Shown piece by piece: positions 22,111 to 30,205 of a DNA stretch of 37,227 nucleotides. Made by a program: the position numbers and the translations under genes. Position 1 is the stretch's first letter, and each line of letters starts with the position of its first letter. This stretch comes from Nitratidesulfovibrio oxamicus (GTDB taxonomy: Bacteria; Desulfobacterota; Desulfovibrionia; Desulfovibrionales; Desulfovibrionaceae). The DNA lies in assembly GCF_015731765.1 (NCBI RefSeq), contig NZ_VRYY01000442.1, positions 1 through 37,227 on the forward strand, given 5' to 3'. Below the pieces are notes generated by a model. The model did no database searches. It was not told the DNA's origin and saw only the letters and a list, made by a program, of their open reading frames with translations.

Positions 22111-23511
22111 CTATTCCGCAGCCTTTTTGCGTGCGCGGGGCTTTTTGGGCGGCGCGGCAGGCGGGGGATTCAGCAGGTCAAGGGACGCTGACCGGGGCGC
22201 GGGCTGGCCGGAAGGTTCATGCAGGCCCGGCTCCACGGGTTCGTCTTCAGGGATGGTATCGGGCACGCTGCCGGACATGTTGCCGGGCGCGTGCGCGGAC
22301 AGGCCGGAGGACGCATTTCCAGTTACGCCGGTGGCCTCGTGCGCGGCCTCGCTGGCGTCGACGTCGTGCACGTCCACCACGTAGGTCACCCGCACGTCAT
22401 CGGCTGGGGTGGCGTCTGCCGCAGGAGCCGCTGGCGGCGCAACCTCGGTATTCTGAGCCCCGGTTGCGCCCTGCCCGAAAGGAGCGCCCTGCCCGAAAGG
22501 AGCGTCTGGTCCGGACGGTGCGATCTGCCCGGAAGGCGCATTCGCGGTGGCCGGACCATCCGGCCCGGGCGGCAGCACCCTGGTGGCCTGCACCCCGCCG
22601 GAAGGCGACACGTCGATGGTGCCCGGCAGGGCGCGGGGCATCATGGCGTCGCCCTGCGTCGGCAATTGGGCCAGCATGGTCCGCTGGTCCACGATGATCA
22701 TGCCGGTGCGCTCCAGCACCTCGCGCCGGTAGGCGTATTCTTCCTGCACGCGGCGCACCTTGTAGGCAAACAGCATCCGCCCCAGATAGCCCACGCACCA
22801 CGCGGCCAGCACGCCGCCGCCCACCCACAGCACCAGGTGTTCCGTGGATTCGCCCAGCCGTATGACGAAGCCCAGCACCTTGTCGAAATAGTAGATCACC
22901 GTGGCCAGCAGGGTCACGCCCAGCAGCAGCAGAAAGGTGGGCACGCCGTTCACGGCGGCCAGCATTTTTTGCAGCCACGGAGGCAGCTGGCGCAGTTGCG
23001 CCTCTGTCAGCACCGGGTCGCCCTTGATCAGGCGGGTGTAGCCCAGCGCAATGACCTGCAATACCAGCAGCACCACCACCGGCGCGGCAGCCACCGAAAC
23101 CAGGTAGCCGCCCCACGGAAAGCGGAAGCGCACCGTGCCGTCCGGCATGCTCTGCACGTTGGCCACGCCCTGCCAGATGGCCACGATGGCAACCAGAAAT
23201 TCCACCAGCACGATGCCTATGACGATGTAGGCCAGAACGTACTTGCGCTCCTGCTCGCCCAGCAGGTCGCCCAGCCCGCCGAATCCGCCACGATCGCGTG
23301 CGGACTGGTCCGATGCTTGCCCGGGAGACTGCTCTGCGGACTGGCCGGAACCGGCAGCGGAGCCCGATGGCGCCTCGCCAGACGCGTCGGCAGATGCGCT
23401 GCCGGACGTGTCCGCGGACGTGTCCGCGGGCGAGTCGGCGGACGTGCTGGCGGCCCGGTGGGCGTCATCCGGCTCGTTTTTCGAGCCAGAGAAGAATTTC
23501 GAGAAGAACAT
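22111..23511 (-). CDS. Membrane protein with low-complexity tails, unknown function
   Basis: The 466-residue protein has an N-terminal Ser/Ala/Asp-rich tail (about 12-75, with repeating TSADxSG units). A core with four or five transmembrane helices follows (about 90-115, 135-160, 190-215, 230-255), and then a charged cytoplasmic-looking stretch (KVRRVQEEYAYRREVLERTG). The last 190 residues are Pro/Ala/Gly-rich low complexity, including a PFGQGAPFGQGA repeat, and end in the basic PPKKPRARKKAAE. I do not recognise the family. The start at 23511 has only a weak GGA upstream. It appears to be transcribed alone. Function unknown. Confidence 0.65.
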   Translation of the reverse strand: MFFSKFFSGSKNEPDDAHRAASTSADSPADTSADTSGSASADASGEAPSGSAAGSGQSAEQSPGQASDQSARDRGGFGGLGDLLGEQERKYVLAYIVIGIVLVEFLVAIVAIWQGVANVQSMPDGTVRFRFPWGGYLVSVAAAPVVVLLVLQVIALGYTRLIKGDPVLTEAQLRQLPPWLQKMLAAVNGVPTFLLLLGVTLLATVIYYFDKVLGFVIRLGESTEHLVLWVGGGVLAAWCVGYLGRMLFAYKVRRVQEEYAYRREVLERTGMIIVDQRTMLAQLPTQGDAMMPRALPGTIDVSPSGGVQATRVLPPGPDGPATANAPSGQIAPSGPDAPFGQGAPFGQGATGAQNTEVAPPAAPAADATPADDVRVTYVVDVHDVDASEAAHEATGVTGNASSGLSAHAPGNMSGSVPDTIPEDEPVEPGLHEPSGQPAPRSASLDLLNPPPAAPPKKPRARKKAAE

Positions 23512-23823
23512 GCGGAATATCCGTGCGACGGCGGTGCCGTGTTGTCATCGTGCGTGGGTGCCCCGGAGACGGGAAAAAACGCCCCCGGCTGGCGCATGGC
23601 GCGTGCTGGGGGCGCCTTCCGCCGGTCACGGCGCCGTCTGGCGGGCGCGGGGCGGCAGGAGCGCCTTTGCTCCGTTTGCCACCTTACGATGCACGGCGGC
23701 TTTTCTCAAGATGTTCGAAGGAAGGAATACGCCGCATGCCATGCGGCAAGATTGCCGGGCATGGCGGCGGATGTTTGCCGCGTGCAGGGCGTCGCCAGGC
23801 GGATTACCGCGCGGGACGTGCCG
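23512..23823. other. Intergenic region downstream of the carbonic anhydrase gene
   Basis: No gene is seen. It contains a minus-strand terminator at 23574-23614. Confidence 0.45.
23574..23614 (-). terminator. Rho-independent terminator after the carbonic anhydrase gene
   Basis: On the minus strand CGCCCCC (23614-23608) pairs with GGGGGCG (23586-23580) and is followed by TTTTTT (23579-23574). Confidence 0.65.
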
Positions 23824-24480
23824 TCAGATGCATTCGCGCACCATGGGCTGGAAGGTCTTCGTGGCGGCGTCCCAGCCCAGCAGTTCTCCCTTTTCCAGGT
23901 CGAAGAACCAGCCGTGCAGCGAAAGTTCGCCCCGTTCCACCCGTTCGCGCAGCCAGGGGAAGGTCATCAGGTTTTCCAGCGAAACCAGAATGGATTCCTG
24001 CTCGCAGGCGCGATGCAGTTCCTGCTCCGAGCAATGCGGGCAGCTTTCCTGCACCCTCTCCTGGGCGGGCGCGGCAATGCTTACCCAGCGCGACAGGAAT
24101 TCCGTGTTGTCCTTGATCCCGGCCGCGCCGGAAAGCAGCGTCTTGATGCCGCCGCAACGGGCGTGGCCCAGGATGATGATGTCTTCCACCTTCAGGCTGC
24201 GCACGGCGAATTCCAGCGCGGCGCTGACCCCGTGCTGGGTAGTGGTGTGCGCCTCGTACGGTGGGACAAGGTTGGCCACGTTGCGCACCACGAACAGGTC
24301 GCCGGGGTTGCAGTCCAGCAGCAGGGCCGGGTCCACGCGCGAATCGCTGCACGCTATGACCAGCGCCTTGGGGGACTGCTCTTCCACCAGGTTTTCGAAC
24401 AGGTTGTGGTCGCGGCAGAACCAGCTTTTCTGAAAACGCCGGAAACCGGCGATGAAGCGGCCAAGATCGGGTGCGGGCAT
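23824..24480 (-). CDS. Beta-class carbonic anhydrase
   Basis: This 218-residue zinc enzyme interconverts CO2 and bicarbonate. The zinc ligands are C44, H106 and C109, and the Asp-Arg dyad is D46/R48 in ACSDSRV; HARCGG completes the family signature. DLFVVRNVANLV and the conserved helix with HGVSAALEFAV are also present. The length fits the family. ATG 24480 has CGGAG 7 bases upstream. The longer frame to 24669 runs through sequence without family similarity. It is transcribed alone between a terminator and the sensor-kinase gene. Confidence 0.94.
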   Translation of the reverse strand: MPAPDLGRFIAGFRRFQKSWFCRDHNLFENLVEEQSPKALVIACSDSRVDPALLLDCNPGDLFVVRNVANLVPPYEAHTTTQHGVSAALEFAVRSLKVEDIIILGHARCGGIKTLLSGAAGIKDNTEFLSRWVSIAAPAQERVQESCPHCSEQELHRACEQESILVSLENLMTFPWLRERVERGELSLHGWFFDLEKGELLGWDAATKTFQPMVRECI

Positions 24481-24690
24481 GAAAGGCTCCGGGGCTGCCG
24501 TGCGGGACGGGATGCGGTATTGCGGGGTGCGGAAAACGTATGGGGCCCCGGCGCGGCCTAGGCCGCAGCCGCCGGGTAACTGGGGATTGTACGTTTTTTT
24601 GTCCGTCGCGCAACCCGGATGCGAGTAACCGCTTGCGTTTTCATGCGCCGCGCTGCCCTTTCCGGACATGGTACGTGCGTTCGGCGCGGC

Positions 24691-26988
24691 TCAGGTCGGC
24701 TTGTCCGACGTGCGCCGCGCCACGGCAGCGGCGATGGCCATGAAGAGTTCGGTGACCATGACCGGCTTCGACACGTATGCGTCCATGCCCTCGGCCAGGA
24801 ACTTTTCCTTGTCGCCTGCCATGGCGTAGGCGGTCATGGCGACAATCGGAATGCGCGCGTCCAGCACCCCGGACGAACCGCCGCGTATCTGCCGCGTGGC
24901 CTCCACGCCGTCCATGACGTCCATCTGCACGTCCATGAGCACACAGTCGAACCGCCTGGCGCGCAGGGTATCCAGCGCCTGGGCACCGTTGGCGGTGGTT
25001 GTCACTTCATGCCCCATCTGTTCCAGAAGCCGCCGGGCGCACAGGCGGCTCACTTCGTCGTCCTCGGCCAGCAGGATATGCAGTTTGCCGCAACCGGTGC
25101 CGGCAGGGGCTTCGTCCGGCGGCGCGAACTGCGTCGCCCCGTCGGGAAGGCTGAAGGGCAGGGTCATGCAAACGCAGGTGCCCTCTCCTTCCGCGCTGTC
25201 GAATTGCAGGGTGCCGCCCATGGCGAGCACCAGGTTGCGCACGATGGCCAGGCCAAGCCCGGCACCCTGATGGGACCGGGTGTAGCTTTCCTCCACCTGG
25301 GCAAAGGGGCGGACGATATGGTCCAGTTTGTCATCCGGAATGCCGATGCCGGTATCGCTGACGATGAACAGCAGGCGTATTTCGCCGGCGGTCGTGGGCG
25401 GCAGCGGAAATACCTCGAGGCGGACCTCGCCCTTTTCGGTGAACTTCATGGCGTTGCCCACGAGATTGAACAGTATCTGCCGCAGGTGAACCTCGTCCCC
25501 CACCAGCACAGGCGGGATTTCCGGCGCGCATGCGAGAACGAGAGGCACCCGCTTGCTCTGGTGCATGGGCGAGAACGTTTCCGCCAATGCCGCGAAAGCA
25601 CTGGCCAGAGTGAAGGGGCTGCGGTTGATGCGCATGCCCCCGGCCTCGATGCGCGACAGGTCCAGCAGGTCGCCCAGAAGGTCCGTCAGGCGGCGACCGG
25701 AACGCTGGGCAAGATCCAGGTACGTGTCCCTTTCGTTGGCGTCCTCGTTGCCCTTGATGAGTTGCAGCATGCCCAGCAGGCCATTGAGCGGGGTGCGCAG
25801 TTCATGGCTCATGTTGGCCAGGAACAGGCTTTTGGCGTGGTTTGCGGTTTCCGCCTGGCTTCTGGCCTCGCGCAGTTCGGCCTCCGTGCGGGCGCTTTCC
25901 AGCCTGTCCCGCTCAAGTGCCTGCGCCATTTCATTGAACGAGCGGGCCAGGATGTCTATTTCGGTAACCCCCCGCTCCGGCACGACGCGGGTATTCAGAT
26001 CACCTTCGCCGATGCGCGTCGCCGCGGCCGCAAGCTCTTCCAGCCTGCGCCCCATGTTTCGGCCACCGAGAAACCAGCCGCTGCCCAGCGTAAGCACCAC
26101 CATCAGCAGCAGGATGCCGAGGTCGCGCCGCAGGATTGCCAGTGCCTGGGCGTGGATCCTTGCCTTGGGTGTGCCCGCGAACATGTACATGAAGGGCGGG
26201 GCGTCCGGCGCGGTGCGGATTTTCCGAAAGGCCACGATGCGCAGCACCCCGTCCGATCCCATGTCTTCCACAAGGCCATCCTCGCCACCGGCCCTGGCGG
26301 CGGTGAACACGGGGCCGTGTATGGGGCGGCCGAGGGGCTGGTCGTCGGTCACGGGATAGCGGAACAGGCGTACCCCCTGATGATCGCAAACGCCGAAGAA
26401 GGAGTCGGGCTGAAAGCGCATTTCGGTGAACAGGTCGCCATAGTTGCTGAGCAGGATGCTGGCCAGCAATACGGCGCGAATCTTGCCGTCCGGACCGATC
26501 ACCGGGCAACCGAAGGGAAGGACGGGAACGCCCAGGCTGACCCCGAGCTGATACTCGCCCACCACGAAGCCCCTGGTCGCCAGGGCATCGCTGAAGTGCT
26601 TCACGCTGGCGAAGTTGACCCCGCTCGCGCCGCCGCCGGTGGCCAGGATGTTGCCATCCAGATCGACCAGATGCAGCGCGGAATAGCGTTGCTGGTTGAT
26701 CCGGAGCACATTGATGAAGATGCGCGTGCAGGCCGCTATGTCGGCGCGCTGCACTTCGGGCACGCGGGACAGGTTTTCCATGAGCAGCCGGGTTGCCGTG
26801 GTTGCTCGCACCTGGGTTTCGGCGGCAGTGCGGACAAAGCCTTGCAGCCCCTGCGTGGCGTCTTCGATGGCCGTGTTCCTGGCCTGTAACCCGAGTACGA
26901 GGATAAGGGCCAGCGTGGGCAGCGCGGACATGAGGATCAGCAGCGCAAGTTTCTTGCGAATGGACCCTTTGAGCGGATGAAATGGCAT
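24691..26988 (-). CDS. Hybrid sensor histidine kinase with periplasmic sensor domain
   Basis: This 765-residue membrane kinase has TM1 (about 10-35), a periplasmic Cache-like sensor region (about 36-280; LHLVDLDGNILATGG, RGFVVGEYQLG) and TM2 (about 288-312). A HAMP segment follows (about 315-365), then a HisKA domain with H395 in MSHELRTPLNG and a HATPase domain (about 500-620; NLVGNAMKFTEKGE, DTGIGIPDDK). A C-terminal receiver domain follows (about 635-755; phospho-acceptor D686 in LMDVQMDVMDG, closing lysine in YVSKP). It would sense a periplasmic ligand and pass phosphate to its own receiver. No cognate regulator is adjacent. ATG 26988 has GAGG upstream. Confidence 0.93.
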   Translation of the reverse strand: MPFHPLKGSIRKKLALLILMSALPTLALILVLGLQARNTAIEDATQGLQGFVRTAAETQVRATTATRLLMENLSRVPEVQRADIAACTRIFINVLRINQQRYSALHLVDLDGNILATGGGASGVNFASVKHFSDALATRGFVVGEYQLGVSLGVPVLPFGCPVIGPDGKIRAVLLASILLSNYGDLFTEMRFQPDSFFGVCDHQGVRLFRYPVTDDQPLGRPIHGPVFTAARAGGEDGLVEDMGSDGVLRIVAFRKIRTAPDAPPFMYMFAGTPKARIHAQALAILRRDLGILLLMVVLTLGSGWFLGGRNMGRRLEELAAAATRIGEGDLNTRVVPERGVTEIDILARSFNEMAQALERDRLESARTEAELREARSQAETANHAKSLFLANMSHELRTPLNGLLGMLQLIKGNEDANERDTYLDLAQRSGRRLTDLLGDLLDLSRIEAGGMRINRSPFTLASAFAALAETFSPMHQSKRVPLVLACAPEIPPVLVGDEVHLRQILFNLVGNAMKFTEKGEVRLEVFPLPPTTAGEIRLLFIVSDTGIGIPDDKLDHIVRPFAQVEESYTRSHQGAGLGLAIVRNLVLAMGGTLQFDSAEGEGTCVCMTLPFSLPDGATQFAPPDEAPAGTGCGKLHILLAEDDEVSRLCARRLLEQMGHEVTTTANGAQALDTLRARRFDCVLMDVQMDVMDGVEATRQIRGGSSGVLDARIPIVAMTAYAMAGDKEKFLAEGMDAYVSKPVMVTELFMAIAAAVARRTSDKPT

Positions 26989-27163
26989 GGGCGCCTCGTG
27001 GGTACTGTCCTGCGGGGGGGACAGGAATGCCGCGAAGCTAGCGTGACCCGAAGATTTGATGAAGTATAACTTGTGGTTTCTCCGTTTGGAGGAAGGAGCG
27101 TGGCGCGGGCGCACGGGCAGGGACACGCAACGGTGCCGCCAAGGGGGGGGGCCGTGTTGCGCC

Positions 27164-28615
27164 TTACTCCCCCACCGGCTCCATGTGCACCACCACCCGG
27201 TGCAGTTCGGGCAGGCTGGCGCGCAGGCGCGCCTCCAGTGCGGCGGACACGCGGTGCGCCTCGGTGACCGGGGTTTGAGGCGCCATGCGGCAGTGGAAGC
27301 TCAAGGATATGTCCTCGCCCTGTCTGCGCACATGCATGTGATGACAGTCGCACACGCCGGGTTCCGCGTCTGCCGCGGCCTGTACGGCGGCCTGAATGCG
27401 CGGTGATTCCATCAGGCGTGACGGCGCGGCGGGAGAGGCGCCCAGCGTGTCCTGTGCGGGTTCGATGTGCGTGGCCACGTGCAGCGGCCCCAGTTCGGCA
27501 CGCAGTGATTCTTCAAAGGCCGTGACGCGAGCGTGCGCGTCGGCCAGCGGCATGCGCCCTTCAAGTTCCACATGAAGTTCGACCATCAGGTCTTGCGGGG
27601 CACCCACTTCGGTTTGCGTTTCAACGACTTCCACGGCGTGCACCGGCAGTGCATGGGTGGCGGCCACGCAACGTATGCGGTCCAGAACGCCACGTTCCCC
27701 GGCCTGTTGCGGCTCGAAATGGATCGTCACGTCCGTGCCGGGGGCCACCTCGTGCACGGCGGCCTCTGCCCGCCGGGTGATCTCGTGGGCCGCGTCCAGT
27801 GACAACCCTGCCGCCACGATGATGGTCATGTCCACAAAGGCGTGCGGCCCGCTTTCCCGCAGGCGGATGCGTTCCACCCGGACCACGCCGGGCTGGGCGT
27901 TCACGGTGGCCTCCATGCGTCCGGCAAGCCCTGCGTCGCCCCCGTCCAGCAGGGCATCCACGGCGCGGCGGCCAAGCCCCAGGCTGACGTGCACCACGAT
28001 GACGCACACCGCAAGGGCGGCCACGGCGTCGGCGCGCTCCAGCACGGGGCGCAGGGCCGAGCCTTCGGGCAGCAGATCCGCCGCCAGCAGGGCCAGCAGC
28101 CCCACTATGACCACGGCGGACGACCAGATGTCGGTGGAAAAATGCAGTGCGTCGGCCTCCAGGGCCTGGCTGTTGTATTTCTTGGCCACGCGGCGCAGCA
28201 TCCGTGCCCGTGAGAAATCCACCACGATGGATACGCCCATCACCCCCAGGCCCCATACCGACGGCACCACGACTTCCGGCTCCACGAACAGCCGGTGCAT
28301 GGCTTCCCACACGATCCACCCGCAGGTGACCAGCAGCAGCAGCGTTTCCACCAGGGCGGAAAGGTTTTCGACCTTGCCGTGCCCGTAGGGGTGGCGCGCG
28401 TCGGGCGGGCGAGAGGATATGCGCACCGCGAACCACGTGACGGCGGCGGCCACCAGGTCGAGGCCGCTGTGGGCCGCTTCCGACAGGATACCCAGGCTGT
28501 TGGTGGATACGCCCACCATCAGCTTGAGCGCGGTCAGCAGCACGGCTGCCAGCACCGATGACAGCGCGGCGGCATTCTTTTCGCGCAGGGCGGTTTCGTA
28601 ATCGTGGGGTTGCAT
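27164..28615 (-). CDS. Cation diffusion facilitator with three C-terminal dimer domains
   Basis: This 483-residue CDF transporter exports divalent metal ions by proton exchange across the inner membrane. The membrane part (about 15-215) contains the metal site motifs SEAAHSGLD and ALHFSTDIWSS (xxxxD pairs) and HPYGHGKVE. Usual family length is about 300. Here three consecutive cytoplasmic ZT-dimer-like repeats follow (about 225-305, 310-395, 405-480), each with an AHxxxxxxE-type helix and each closing with H(I/F)EP or HMEP. The extra domains suggest a more complex metal-sensing or oligomerisation module. GGAGGCGCC precedes ATG 28615. The metal is not predictable: the site could suit Zn, Fe or Mn. 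Confidence 0.92.
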   Translation of the reverse strand: MQPHDYETALREKNAAALSSVLAAVLLTALKLMVGVSTNSLGILSEAAHSGLDLVAAAVTWFAVRISSRPPDARHPYGHGKVENLSALVETLLLLVTCGWIVWEAMHRLFVEPEVVVPSVWGLGVMGVSIVVDFSRARMLRRVAKKYNSQALEADALHFSTDIWSSAVVIVGLLALLAADLLPEGSALRPVLERADAVAALAVCVIVVHVSLGLGRRAVDALLDGGDAGLAGRMEATVNAQPGVVRVERIRLRESGPHAFVDMTIIVAAGLSLDAAHEITRRAEAAVHEVAPGTDVTIHFEPQQAGERGVLDRIRCVAATHALPVHAVEVVETQTEVGAPQDLMVELHVELEGRMPLADAHARVTAFEESLRAELGPLHVATHIEPAQDTLGASPAAPSRLMESPRIQAAVQAAADAEPGVCDCHHMHVRRQGEDISLSFHCRMAPQTPVTEAHRVSAALEARLRASLPELHRVVVHMEPVGE

Positions 28616-28981
28616 GGCGCCTCCGGGCTGGCCGTCCTGTACGGGTCTGCGAAACGCAGGCGGATGTGGACCGCCGGGACAGGTAAACTGTGTGTGCGCT
28701 GCTTTTTCCGCAGTGGCCGCATGGCTTCGGACTGCCATGGCACGGGACGGAGAACTGGCGCACGGCATTCTAGCACGCCCGTGGAGGTGTGACCAGCAAA
28801 GAGCGCATCCCACCGTCATTGATGATGAACATCGACTTCAGGCGGTAGGTTGCGAAAACGGACGCGGCCGTGATGCAGGTGCCTGCCGGATATGAATACT
28901 GGAGGAGGCGGCGGAAATCGGACCTGCGTCCGGAGAGCCTTGCGGGACAAGGGCAGGGCTGCCACCCCCTGGGCGAATCGG
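28616..28981. other. Intergenic region with an ssrA-like fragment
   Basis: No protein gene is supported. The notable item is the ssrA 3'-end-like fragment at 28900-28931. The CDF promoter should lie at the left of this stretch, but no clear -35/-10 pair was seen. Confidence 0.45.
28900..28931 (-). repeat. Degenerate copy of the ssrA 3' end
   Basis: Read on the minus strand these 32 bases match ssrA positions 6047-6078 at 28 of 32 positions (T-arm and acceptor strand including CCA). The 5' part of a tmRNA or tRNA is not present in folded form nearby. It may be a scar of an old integration or a decayed tRNA-Ser/tmRNA remnant. Confidence 0.55.
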
Positions 28982-29407
28982 CTAGGTGTCCATCGTATTC
29001 GGGTCGTCCTGCCCGGTCAGCAGCTCCAGCACCCCAACGACACGAATGCGCGCGTCGTCGGGCAGGTCGGCATACGCAACCGGCGTGAACCGGCGCGCGC
29101 GTTTGCCGTCGACGCTGTCCTTCCAGCCGTGGAATTCATCGTACGGGCGGGTGAACAGCGCATGCCCGGATGGGTACAGGGTGCGGTACACCACCACCCT
29201 GCCCTCGGTGGCCGTGTCCAGCGCCTCGCCCACCACCTGATAGTAGCGCCCCTTGAAGTGCCGGTAAAAGGCGTGCCCGGACAAGATGGCGCCAGACACA
29301 GTGGCTTCGGCCTTGGGGGTTGCCGCCACGCCTGGCTGGTGTGCGGCTTGGCCGGTCTCGCCATGTCCGGTCTCGCCATGTCCGTTGACGTTCTCGTTCC
29401 GCGACAT
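28982..29407 (-). CDS. DUF1653 family protein
   Basis: This 141-residue protein has an N-terminal low-complexity tail (about 1-40, with GETGHGETG repeats). A DUF1653-like domain follows (about 45-110): FYRHFKGRYYQVVGEALD, VVVYRTLYPSGHALFTRPYD and FHGWKD. The family is widespread in bacteria, usually as small cytoplasmic proteins, and has no established function to my knowledge. GGAGGGAGC precedes ATG 29407. It is followed by no partner; the lut operon upstream is separated by a stem-loop. Confidence 0.85.
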   Translation of the reverse strand: MSRNENVNGHGETGHGETGQAAHQPGVAATPKAEATVSGAILSGHAFYRHFKGRYYQVVGEALDTATEGRVVVYRTLYPSGHALFTRPYDEFHGWKDSVDGKRARRFTPVAYADLPDDARIRVVGVLELLTGQDDPNTMDT

Positions 29408-29445
29408 GCTCCCTCCGTGATTGCCGTTTTGCCGCACCATGCGCG

Positions 29446-29481
29446 ACGCGCCGGAAAAAGGGAATCCCCCTTTCCGGCGCG
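29446..29481 (-). terminator. Stem-loop between lutC and the DUF1653 gene
   Basis: CGCGCCGGAAA and TTTCCGGCGCG pair perfectly over 11 bp around a loop of about 14 bases, downstream of lutC. A T tract is lacking, so the terminator role is likely but not certain. Confidence 0.45.
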
Positions 29482-29548
29482 CGGTTGTCAGCAGATGTGC
29501 GAGGCGAGTCACCTCGCGAATGCGGATTTCCGTTTGGCGTTGTGGCGC

Positions 29549-30205
29549 CTATTCCAGCACGAGAACGATCAACTCCTTGGGCCCGTGCACCCCGAAGGCA
29601 AGGGTCATCTCGATGTCCGCCGTCTTGGACGGGCCGGAGATGAGCAGCGCGTTGGTGGGCATGTTCTCGGCCCAGCGCATTTCGCGCATGGCCTCGGCAA
29701 GGGTGCTGTGGATGGTGTCGGCCTTCAGCAGCGCCACATGCACCGTGGGCACCAGCGATAGCAGGCGCGGTTCCTGCGGCGTGGGCCAGACGATGAGCGT
29801 GCCGTTTTCGGCAATGCCGCCCAGGGTGGAGGTAATGCCCACGTCAATGCCGAACAGTTCGTCGCGGAAGGCCTCGGCGTTTTCGCCATAGGGCACCAGC
29901 CTGGGCATCCCCTTGCCCTTGATCTTGGAACGCAGGGCGCCGCCGAACCACGCATCGTGGCCGTAGGTCAGGGTCTTGGCCTCGCGCACCTTCAACAGTT
30001 CCACCAGCTTGGCGGACCATTCCGCCTCGGGTAGCACGTGCACTTCCGAGCGCACGGTTTCCATGCGTTTTTTCAGCAGTTCGATGCGCTGGTCCTTGTC
30101 CAGCATGGGGGCCTGCCAGGTGCCACCCTGGGGCACGTAGGGCGATACGGTGGTGCGCGCCGCGTGCAGGCGCGCGAAGATGCGGTCGCGGGCGGTGCTA
30201 CTCAT
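29549..30205 (-). CDS. lutC: Lactate utilization protein LutC (LUD domain)
   Basis: This 218-residue LUD-domain protein is the third subunit of the LutABC lactate oxidation complex. The conserved part includes LTYGHDAWFGG, GITSTLGGIAENGTLIVWP, PRLLSLVPTVHVALLKADTI and LISGPSKTADIEMTLAFGVHG, which is the family's closing signature. The start at 30205 overlaps the lutB stop by 8 bases, showing translational coupling. It differs from LutB in lacking the iron-sulfur domain. It is the last gene of the operon before a stem-loop. Confidence 0.92.
   Translation of the reverse strand: MSSTARDRIFARLHAARTTVSPYVPQGGTWQAPMLDKDQRIELLKKRMETVRSEVHVLPEAEWSAKLVELLKVREAKTLTYGHDAWFGGALRSKIKGKGMPRLVPYGENAEAFRDELFGIDVGITSTLGGIAENGTLIVWPTPQEPRLLSLVPTVHVALLKADTIHSTLAEAMREMRWAENMPTNALLISGPSKTADIEMTLAFGVHGPKELIVLVLE

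Noticed and set aside
24619-26889. A 756-codon plus-strand frame
   Set aside because: It is antisense to the hybrid histidine kinase, which has clear domains. The plus-strand product has no family similarity and an odd composition rich in His, Gln and Gly.
28892-29761. A plus-strand frame of 289 codons opposite the DUF1653 and lutC genes
   Set aside because: It starts in the ssrA-like fragment and is then the antisense of two well-supported genes. High GC gives long false frames on both strands here.
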